Below are positions 1 through 6,750 of a stretch of 64,000 nt of DNA, one piece after another. The notes below the pieces were generated by a model. The model was not told where the DNA came from, ran no database searches, and worked only from the letters and a program-made list of their open reading frames with translations. The position numbers were made by a program, and so were the translations under genes. The first letter of the stretch is position 1; each line of letters begins with the position of its first letter. This stretch comes from Cyclobacterium salsum (GTDB lineage Bacteria; Bacteroidota; Bacteroidia; Cytophagales; Cyclobacteriaceae). The stretch covers positions 1 through 64,000 of the forward strand of contig NZ_WNKG01000002.1 of NCBI RefSeq assembly GCF_010119245.1, given 5' to 3'.

Positions 1-451
1 CAAATATGCCGCATAAAATTTCCTTTTGTCCTTGTTTTAACCTTAGAATACGGAGCGGGGTTTCCCTGAGTTATCAGTACAGGTTGGTTACTTTTTGACC
101 TGAAGCAAAAAGTGACAAAAGTTAAAAACCCAATTGACCGCTGAATTCTTTTCCTGCCGGGCAGGGTACCTCTTTAACACCGGCCTTTTTGAGTTATGCA
201 AAATGCTACCTAAGCTAATTAGCGACTTTTTGAGAGTAATGGTGATTTCCTTTAGTTAGCGAATCGCTTGAATTACCAGATTAGAAATAGAAAATCCGGT
301 TTTTTGGAGACTGAATTCGCTCCCTTTATCGGTGCACTATCGTAGCCCTGGGTAATCAGAAGGCGCAGCCGGAGTATTTGTAACCGATTGTTTCTGGTAT
401 TAGCTTTCCAGCGGTATCCTGGACCCCACTCTTCCCTTAATTCCGCTGCTA
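1..451. other. No recognisable gene
   Basis: No reading frame with protein-like composition, no tRNA fold and no convincing repeat is visible here. Short frames on the minus strand near 300-450 are interrupted by stops. Confidence 0.5.
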
Positions 452-1162
452 CTAACTGGTCTTCTCCAATTGCTTGATCAATACGGCAAAATCCTTGGGG
501 TAGGGGGCTTCTGCGGTAATGGGTTCCCCGGCCAGGTTTTGAAAACTAATGGAACGGGCGTGTAGGGAAACCCGCTGCATAATCGGCCGTTCCTCGGTGT
601 CTTTTTTCAGGTTAAACTTGCGCTTGAGCTGGGAAAGGTACAGCGGCTTGCCTCCGTAGAGCGTATCCCCGCAAATGGGGGCACCCAGATAAGCCAGGTG
701 TACCCGGATCTGATGCAGCCGACCGGTGATGGGCTTGCAGGCAATCAGGCTGTGGGAAAAATAAGTTTTCTGGGTTTTGAAAAGGGTTTGCGCCGGTTTT
801 CCCTGTGCTGCAATGCGGGCAATCCCCTTGTTGCTGGCCGTCAGGTTGCGGTCCACCAGTACCCCGTCTAAATCGTGGATCCCCTCGGCTACGGCATGGT
901 ATACTTTCTCAACGGTACGGTTTTCGAATTGCAGGGCGATATGCCGGTAGGCTTCGGGATTTTTGGCAAAGACCAGGCAGCCGGAAGTTTCCTTATCTAG
1001 CCGGTGACAGACCTGCAAGTCTTCCCAATACTCCTTCCCGATGGCAAGCATGTTTTGTGCCTCATGCCGGTCTTCTAGCGTGGCGAAGTAGGGAGGTTTG
1101 TTGACGATGATGTAGTCCTCCGTTTCCAGCAGTATCAGTGATGTAAAGTCTATTTTTTTCAT
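452..1162 (-). CDS. RluA-family RNA pseudouridine synthase
   Basis: Predicted cytoplasmic pseudouridine synthase that isomerises uridine in rRNA or tRNA. The HRLDKETSG motif at residues 53-61 carries the catalytic aspartate (D56), and GRLHQIRVHL at 147-156 is the second conserved motif of the RluA group. The 236-residue protein has no N-terminal S4 domain, so it resembles the short single-domain members. ATG at 1162 gives a start directly followed by the expected first strand. The target uridine cannot be read from sequence. No operon partner is evident; the next upstream gene is almost 300 bp away. Confidence 0.9.
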   Translation of the reverse strand: MKKIDFTSLILLETEDYIIVNKPPYFATLEDRHEAQNMLAIGKEYWEDLQVCHRLDKETSGCLVFAKNPEAYRHIALQFENRTVEKVYHAVAEGIHDLDGVLVDRNLTASNKGIARIAAQGKPAQTLFKTQKTYFSHSLIACKPITGRLHQIRVHLAYLGAPICGDTLYGGKPLYLSQLKRKFNLKKDTEERPIMQRVSLHARSISFQNLAGEPITAEAPYPKDFAVLIKQLEKTS

Positions 1163-1452
1163 GCCTCCCTATTTCGGCCCAAAGTTCCGAAATTAGCCGG
1201 TATAAAAAAACCAAAAGAAGAGAAAGGGGCGGGGTATCGCATGTTGCGTAGTATTTCTCGCAGCGGTCGCAACGGGTTCGCTACGCACGCAGCGGCTGGT
1301 TTCATTGTGCTTCGAATGCGCACAAATCTCCCTGCTAAGGCGTTGTAGCCGTTTAGGTTTACGGTATTTCAATAGCTTCACGGTCCTTCAGCCCGATTGG
1401 ATTTCCCAACTTTAGCAAAAAATCACATTTTCAGCAACTCCCCTATTTTCAA

Positions 1453-1845
1453 TTATGCCAACGCGGCAATGACCTTTGCCAGTCTTTCTTTTACTTCCCG
1501 GGCCAGGGGCTTGATTTCATCCTTGCCTACTGGGACCATAGCTACTTCCGGGTCGATGGCCGACACCTCAAACTTGCCATCTGGCAGTTGGCGGATGCTC
1601 ACATTGCAGGGCAACATGGCGGTCATGTTGGGGTCGATGCTCAGAACCTTGTCGGCAAAACCAGGGTTGCAGGCACCCAGAATCAGCATCGGAGGATAGG
1701 CTTTATCCAACTTCTTTTTCATCGTGGCCTGAATATCTATTTCAGTCAATACCCCAAAACCCTCTTCCTTCAGTGCGGCGGTTACTTTCTCTTTTACGAT
1801 ATCGATGGAAGCGGCTTCCAGTATTTGATCCATGTGATAACTCAT
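1453..1845 (-). CDS. DUF302 domain protein
   Basis: A 130-residue soluble protein matching the DUF302 pattern: an amphipathic N-terminus followed by ALKEEGFGVLTEIDIQ, then GACNPGFADKVLSIDPNM and PCNVSIRQLPDG. Biochemical function of the family is unknown; some members occur near thiosulfate or redox genes, which are not present here. No signal peptide is apparent. It is transcribed alone on the minus strand, with about 120 bp to the next upstream minus-strand gene. Confidence 0.85.
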   Translation of the reverse strand: MSYHMDQILEAASIDIVKEKVTAALKEEGFGVLTEIDIQATMKKKLDKAYPPMLILGACNPGFADKVLSIDPNMTAMLPCNVSIRQLPDGKFEVSAIDPEVAMVPVGKDEIKPLAREVKERLAKVIAALA

Positions 1846-1964
1846 TGTCTTTGTTTTTTTAGTTGAAATTTAAGTTAAAGCTACGCTAATTTCGTACCAT
1901 TTCCTGTGACCTGGGTCACATGCTACGTAGGACGAGATAGTCACAGGAGAAGGGGCGCGCCGGA

Positions 1965-2609
1965 TTAGGTGATCATGCCCATAATGGCCATGAAATGCAG
2001 CACCGTCCCTGCCAATACAAAAAGGTGCCAGATCGCATGGGCATAGGGCATTTTTTTGTTGGTATAAAAAATTACGCCGATGGTATAGGCCAATCCTCCC
2101 GCCGCAATGAGCCCGATCGTCTCTAGTTGGAGTTGGGCTACCAGGGGGCGGATGAAAAAGACGGCCAACCAGCCCATGCTCAGGTAGAGAATAAGTGAAA
2201 GTTTTGAAAATCGATGGGTATAAAAAATTTTAAAAACCAATCCGATCAGGGTAAGTCCCCAGACGACACCAACATATACCCATCCCGAATTTCCTCCGAG
2301 GCCAATTAATAAAAAGGGCGTGTAGGTTCCGGCAATCAAAAAATAGATACTGATGTGATCGAAGGTGCGCAATAAGGATTTGACTGGCCCTTCAGGAAAA
2401 GCATGGTAAAGGGTGGAAAAGGTGTACATCAGTAGGATGGTGGCCCCGAAAATACTGCAACTGACCACGTGGATCAAGGTTCCGTTCAGCACCGAAAAAA
2501 CCACCAGCAAAGCGATGGCCACGATACTGAACAGAATTCCAAAAAGATGGGTTATGCTATTGGCAAATTCCTCTTTCAGATGTTGGTTACTTTCATCGGG
2601 CCCGGTCAT
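1965..2609 (-). CDS. TrhA / hemolysin III (PAQR-like) membrane protein
   Basis: Integral membrane protein of 214 residues with about seven hydrophobic segments. The opening EEFANSITHLFGI, the internal STLYHAFPEG and the closing HAIWHLFVLAGTVLHFMAI are characteristic of the hemolysin III / TrhA family (PAQR-like), with His residues that in relatives bind zinc. The family is linked to membrane fluidity or energetics; the hemolysin name is historical and no toxin role should be assumed. Single gene on the minus strand. Confidence 0.9.
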   Translation of the reverse strand: MTGPDESNQHLKEEFANSITHLFGILFSIVAIALLVVFSVLNGTLIHVVSCSIFGATILLMYTFSTLYHAFPEGPVKSLLRTFDHISIYFLIAGTYTPFLLIGLGGNSGWVYVGVVWGLTLIGLVFKIFYTHRFSKLSLILYLSMGWLAVFFIRPLVAQLQLETIGLIAAGGLAYTIGVIFYTNKKMPYAHAIWHLFVLAGTVLHFMAIMGMIT

Positions 2610-2740
2610 GGAGGTCTGACATTTGGTGTGGTTACAAATATCGGGTAGAAAATCAAGGGTAACCAGCGATTGCTTCGGAATTTACGAGAGGGAAGCTGAA
2701 AGCACCTTCCGTGGATACCCCGGCCTTAAAAAAAGGAAAA

Positions 2741-2762
2741 GGCACCGATTCTCATCGGGGCC
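2741..2762. terminator. Hairpin with T-rich flank, probable terminator
   Basis: GGCACCGAT and ATCGGGGCC form a stem around a short TC loop. On the minus strand the stem is followed by a T-rich tract, on the plus strand by TTTCG. No minus-strand gene ends here, so what it terminates is unclear; a short transcript between this hairpin and rimO is possible. Confidence 0.45.
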
Positions 2763-2952
2763 TTTCGTAAAAATGTTGCAAGGAGTAATAAAAAAATTGT
2801 CGCTGTATTACTTCCTCAAAAGTAGGAGGAATTAATTTTTAACCGGGTGAAGGGCGGTTAAGGATTCATTATAAAAATCGTTACCAATTAATAATATAAT
2901 AACATCATCCATAACCAACCGGCAGCCCTGGTTTTATGTCAGGTATATTTTG

Positions 2953-2960
2953 TACTTTTG
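2953..2960 (+). promoter_or_regulatory. Bacteroidota -7 box for rimO
   Basis: TACTTTTG matches the TAnnTTTG -7 element of the Bacteroidota primary sigma factor. It ends only 9 bases before the chosen rimO ATG at 2970, so the transcript would be leaderless or nearly so. Confidence 0.55.
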
Positions 2961-2969
2961 CAGGAATTT

Positions 2970-4295
2970 ATGAAAGCAAGAACCTTAAAAAAAGATAAAG
3001 TCAATATCATCACCATGGGATGTTCCAAAAACCTGGTGGACTCTGAAGTGCTGTTGAGCCAACTGAAGGGAAATGGTATTGATGCCCGGCATGAATCCAA
3101 TGCCCGGGACAATAACATCGTCATCATCAATACCTGCGGCTTTATCGACAACGCCAAGCAGGAATCGGTCAATACCATTCTGGAGTATGCTGCTGCCAAG
3201 GACAAGGGATTGGTGGACAAGGTCTATGTGACCGGATGCCTGTCCCAACGGTACAAAGATGACCTGGAGGCAGAGATCCCCCAGGTAGATGCTTTTTTTG
3301 GTACCAGGGAGTTGCCGGCGCTATTGAAAAAGTTTAAAGCGGATTACAAGCATGAACTGGTGGGGGAACGGTTACTGAGCCATTCGGCGCACTATGCCTA
3401 TATGAAGATTTCCGAAGGCTGCGACCGGCCCTGTTCCTTCTGCGCCATTCCATTGATGCGGGGAGGGCATGTGTCCCGGCCCATTGAAGAACTGGTAAAG
3501 GAGGCACAGCACAAGGCCGCTAACGGTACGCGGGAGCTGTTGCTGATCGCTCAGGATTCCACTTACTATGGATTGGACTTGTACAAAAAACGCCGCCTGG
3601 CGGATTTGTTGGAAGCCCTTTCCGAGGTGCAGGGAATCGAATGGATCCGACTGCATTATGCCTATCCCACGGGATTTCCGCTGGATATACTTGAGGTGAT
3701 GGCGGCGAAAGAAAATATCTGCAATTACCTGGACATCCCTTTGCAGCACGGCTCTACTTCGGTACTAAAAGCCATGAGAAGGGGTACTACCCGGGAAAAA
3801 CAGGAAGCCCTGATCCACCAGATCCGGGAACGTATACCCGGTATTGCCATCCGCACCACCTTGATCACCGGTCATCCCGGAGAAGGGGAGGAGGAATTCG
3901 AAGAAATGATGGACTTCGTGCAGCGCATGCGCTTTGAGCGATTGGGGGTATTTACCTATTCCCATGAAGAGGATACCCATGCGCATAGCCTGGAAGATCA
4001 TGTGCCGGAAGACGTAAAACAGGCGCGGGCCAACCGGCTGATGGAAGTGCAGGAACAGATCTCCTTCGAACTCAATCAGGAAAAGATTGGAAAGACCTTC
4101 AAGGTATTGATTGATAAAAAGGAGGGAGGCCATTTTGTGGGACGGACGGCTTACGATTCGGTGGAGGTGGATAATGAGGTGTTGATAGATGCCGCTAGTG
4201 GCTATTGCCGCATTGGTGATTTTGTTACGGCAAAAATAGTGGATGCTACCGAATTTGATCTGTACGCGGAGGTGATCGGAGCCAAGGCGAACTAA
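2970..4295 (+). CDS. rimO: Ribosomal protein S12 methylthiotransferase RimO
   Basis: Radical-SAM methylthiotransferase that adds a methylthio group to the conserved Asp of ribosomal protein S12. Counting from the ATG at 2970, C18, C56 and C90 form the N-terminal MTTase cluster and C151, C155, C158 (motif CDRPCSFC) bind the radical-SAM 4Fe-4S cluster. The C-terminal TRAM-like segment begins near residue 370. Starts MGCSKNLVDSE and NTCGFIDNAKQES are family hallmarks. An in-frame TTG lies 12 bases upstream but falls in the -7 box, so ATG 2970 is preferred. Length (441 aa) is normal. Confidence 0.95.
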   Translation: MKARTLKKDKVNIITMGCSKNLVDSEVLLSQLKGNGIDARHESNARDNNIVIINTCGFIDNAKQESVNTILEYAAAKDKGLVDKVYVTGCLSQRYKDDLEAEIPQVDAFFGTRELPALLKKFKADYKHELVGERLLSHSAHYAYMKISEGCDRPCSFCAIPLMRGGHVSRPIEELVKEAQHKAANGTRELLLIAQDSTYYGLDLYKKRRLADLLEALSEVQGIEWIRLHYAYPTGFPLDILEVMAAKENICNYLDIPLQHGSTSVLKAMRRGTTREKQEALIHQIRERIPGIAIRTTLITGHPGEGEEEFEEMMDFVQRMRFERLGVFTYSHEEDTHAHSLEDHVPEDVKQARANRLMEVQEQISFELNQEKIGKTFKVLIDKKEGGHFVGRTAYDSVEVDNEVLIDAASGYCRIGDFVTAKIVDATEFDLYAEVIGAKAN

Positions 4296-4321
4296 ATTAA
4301 TTTTCGATAAAAAATATACCT

Positions 4322-5485
4322 ATGCAGTTAGTAGAAGTCCGCACCAAAACCCATGAAAAGGAGTTTATGGAAATGGCCGTCAGGCTTTACCGGGACGAAA
4401 AAAGCTGGATCCGGCCGCTGGATAAGGACATAGAGGACCTGTTTCAGCCCGAAACGAATAAATTGTATAAAAGTGGCGGGAAGGCCATTCGCTGGCTGCT
4501 GCTGGATGATCAGGGGGAAACGATTGGTCGCAATGCGGCCTTTATCAACCCCAAATGGAAAGAAAAGCAGCCCACCGGGGGCATGGGTTTTTTTGAGTGT
4601 GTGGAGGACAAAGAAGCTGCCTTTTTGCTTTTTGATGTGGCCCGGGATTGGTTGCAGGCGCAGGGGATGGAGGCCATGGATGGCCCGGTCAATTTTGGCG
4701 AGCGGGACAAGTGGTGGGGCTTACTGGTGGAGGGTTTTTCTCCTCCGAATTACAATATGTACTGGCATTTCCCGTATTACCGCTCCTTTTTCGAGGAATA
4801 CGGCTTTCAGATCTATTTCCGGCAGTTTACCTACATGCGTAAGGTCCGGGGCGTGGTGATGGATCCCAAGATAGAAGCCCGGGCCAAAATCATCCGCGAA
4901 GACAAAAACATCACCTTCCGGTACCTGAAGGGGAAGGAGCTCTGGGACAAATTTCCGGAGTATTTTATGAAGGTTTATAATAAGGCCTGGGCGGGGCATA
5001 TGGGCAAAACCATTTCCGAGCGGGAAGCTCGGCTGATCCTGAAAAACATGAAGCCCATCGTGGATCCGTACCTGGTCTATTTTGGCTTTTACAAGGAGGA
5101 GCCCATTTCCTTTTTTGTGAGCATTCCGGAAATCAATCAGGTCTTTAAGTACGTCAACGGAAAGCTGGACCTGATGGGAAAACTGAAATTTCTTTGGCAC
5201 AAAGCGATGAACCCACCCGACAAGATGCTGGGATTGGTATTTGGGGTGGTGCCCGAATTTCAGGGAAAGGGTGTGGAAAGCGCCATGGTGACCGAATACC
5301 GGGACAACATTGCCGAAAAAAAATTGTCCTACGAGACCATCGAGATGAACTGGATTGGCGACTTCAATCCAAAGATGATGCGGGTCTGTGAGCAACTAAA
5401 CGCCAGCATCTTCAAAACGCACCATACGTACCGGTACCTCTTTGACCGGGAAAAACCCTTTGAACGCCACAAGGTCTTAGGCTGA
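4322..5485 (+). CDS. GNAT-like N-acetyltransferase domain protein
   Basis: A 387-residue soluble protein with a Bacteroidota-type GNAT architecture. The C-terminal portion contains VPEFQGKGVESAMV (QGKG at 314-317), resembling the acetyl-CoA pyrophosphate-binding motif; the N-terminal half has a DGPVNFGERDKWWG segment seen in large uncharacterised relatives. Substrate is unknown. It follows rimO by 26 bp and its TGA overlaps the ATG of the beta-lactamase-like gene by one base (TGATG), suggesting translational coupling of the two. Functional call is at family level only. Confidence 0.65.
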   Translation: MQLVEVRTKTHEKEFMEMAVRLYRDEKSWIRPLDKDIEDLFQPETNKLYKSGGKAIRWLLLDDQGETIGRNAAFINPKWKEKQPTGGMGFFECVEDKEAAFLLFDVARDWLQAQGMEAMDGPVNFGERDKWWGLLVEGFSPPNYNMYWHFPYYRSFFEEYGFQIYFRQFTYMRKVRGVVMDPKIEARAKIIREDKNITFRYLKGKELWDKFPEYFMKVYNKAWAGHMGKTISEREARLILKNMKPIVDPYLVYFGFYKEEPISFFVSIPEINQVFKYVNGKLDLMGKLKFLWHKAMNPPDKMLGLVFGVVPEFQGKGVESAMVTEYRDNIAEKKLSYETIEMNWIGDFNPKMMRVCEQLNASIFKTHHTYRYLFDREKPFERHKVLG

Positions 5486-6309
5486 TGAACAAAAGCAACA
5501 GATATCACATTCTCCGAATCCTTTTGATGGGATTGATTTTCGGGTATTTGTCCGAATCCTCCTTTGGGCAGCAGGTACGGTCTGCGGAGCTGCAGGAAAT
5601 CCTGGATAAGGCAGGCCTCAGCGGGAGCATTCTGGTGTATAACGCTGAAGCTGATACCTATTATTCCAATGATTTTGACCATGCCGAAAGGGGTCAGTTG
5701 CCCGCTTCTACCTATAAAGTCCCCCATTCCCTGATTGCCCTGGATCTGGGTATCGTCGAAGATGAGGCAACGGAATTTCCCTGGGATGGGGAAGCCCGGG
5801 CCATGCCCCAATGGGAGCGGGATTTGACCTTTAAGCAGGCCTTTCACCTGTCCTGCGTGCCTTGTTACCAGGAAATTGCCCGGAAAATAGGGCTGGACCG
5901 GATGAAGGACTACCTGAGTCGGCTTGATTACGGGCAGATGGATGTGCACGCCGACAACCTGGATCAGTTTTGGCTGCGGGGAAATTCCCGGATCAGTCCG
6001 ATGGAACAGATCGGCTTTTTGCGCCGCCTGTATGCGGGGGATTTGGACCTGGCTGGGGAGACGCTGGCCCGTTTTCGGGAGATGATGGTCATGGAAGAAA
6101 GCGAAGACTACCGCCTTAGCGGCAAGACCGGCTGGTCGGTGGATCAGGGGGTAGACAATGGCTGGTTTGTGGGCTACCTGGAGAAGGGGGGAGCGGTGTA
6201 TTTTTTTGCCAGCAACCTGGCTCCCGGCCCGGGAGTCAGCGACGCGGAATTTCTGGAAGCCCGAAAAAGCCTGACGATGGAGGCACTGCGGGTGCTAGGT
6301 TTTTTGTAG
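5485..6309 (+). CDS. Class D (OXA-type) beta-lactamase-like protein
   Basis: Secreted or periplasmic serine enzyme of the class D beta-lactamase / penicillin-binding-protein fold. An N-terminal hydrophobic signal (about residues 10-28) precedes the active-site STYK (75-78), the SCV triad (123-125), YGQ (149-151, usually YGN), W163, and KTG (214-216). These motifs occur in the order and spacing expected for class D enzymes; 274 residues is the usual size. Whether it hydrolyses beta-lactams or is a cell-wall or sensor homologue cannot be read from sequence. It is the last core gene before the accessory island. Confidence 0.8.
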   Translation: MNKSNRYHILRILLMGLIFGYLSESSFGQQVRSAELQEILDKAGLSGSILVYNAEADTYYSNDFDHAERGQLPASTYKVPHSLIALDLGIVEDEATEFPWDGEARAMPQWERDLTFKQAFHLSCVPCYQEIARKIGLDRMKDYLSRLDYGQMDVHADNLDQFWLRGNSRISPMEQIGFLRRLYAGDLDLAGETLARFREMMVMEESEDYRLSGKTGWSVDQGVDNGWFVGYLEKGGAVYFFASNLAPGPGVSDAEFLEARKSLTMEALRVLGFL

Positions 6310-6323
6310 GGGGAATCGGGCAG

Positions 6324-6428
6324 CTACGGCCGATTGGTCTCCGGATCAACGGTGGTAATCTGGTAGCTGACCAACTGTTGGTTCATGTATTCCTGCCAGG
6401 TCACCACGTTGATTTTCTCCTTCTCGGC
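6324..6428 (-). pseudogene. Truncated 3' end of an unidentified host gene
   Basis: On the minus strand a protein-like frame ends at TAG 6324-6326 and includes [18 protein letters not shown]. Upstream, at 6428, the sequence switches to a recombinase fragment on the opposite strand, so the rest of this gene is lost. I do not recognise the family. It marks the left edge of the island. Confidence 0.4.
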
Positions 6429-6595
6429 ATAGTTTTGCTACCCATTTATTGGAGGGGGGTACGGATCTGCGATATATTCAGCAGCTTTTGGGTCACAACT
6501 CCAGCAAGACCACGGAGGTATACACCCATGTAAGAAGCAAGCACCTGGGTCAGATCGTCTCTCCGGGAGATTTGCTGGATAGCTATGCGGAATAG
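6428..6595 (+). pseudogene. C-terminal fragment of a tyrosine recombinase
   Basis: The frame starting at 6428 reads [18 protein letters not shown], then [16 protein letters not shown] and ends at TAG 6593-6595. This is the last third of a tyrosine recombinase: box-II His (HSFATH), the LGH motif and the nucleophile Tyr in YTHV. The N-terminal two thirds are missing. It may be the remains of the enzyme that built the island. Related fragments occur at 15539-15745, 18558-18662 and 23740-24189. Confidence 0.8.
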
Positions 6596-6663
6596 CAATG
6601 AAAAAGCTAGTTGAATTTTCCTGGATTTTTTCTATCTTTCGAAGGCTGTGTTTGTAAAGGGGA

Positions 6664-6702
6664 CTAACCGCAATGGCTGCGGTTAGCCAGTAGTTGGGGC
6701 AC
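6664..6702 (+). repeat. attC-like right end preceding first cassette
   Basis: A palindrome CTAACCGCA/TGCGGTTAG (6664-6672, 6678-6686) is followed by the core box GTTGGGGCA (6693-6701). That box is the exact reverse complement of TGCCCCAAC at 9337-9345, across the ATPase cassette, as expected for the two ends of one integron cassette. Confidence 0.65.
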
Positions 6703-6750
6703 ATGCAAAAAGACTCAAAACACCGATTTTCAAATTAATTAGCAATATTA

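Noticed and set aside
1193-1381. 62-codon minus-strand frame between the pseudouridine synthase and DUF302 genes
   Set aside because: Basic, low-quality composition, no start context; treated as non-coding.
2623-2835. 70-codon plus-strand frame upstream of rimO
   Set aside because: Runs through the hairpin at 2741-2762 and lacks protein-like character.
6440-6470. Possible left attachment repeat of the tRNA-Ala 3' end (TGGAGG...ACGGAT)
   Set aside because: Only two short blocks match with a spacing difference, and the bases are explained by the recombinase coding sequence.
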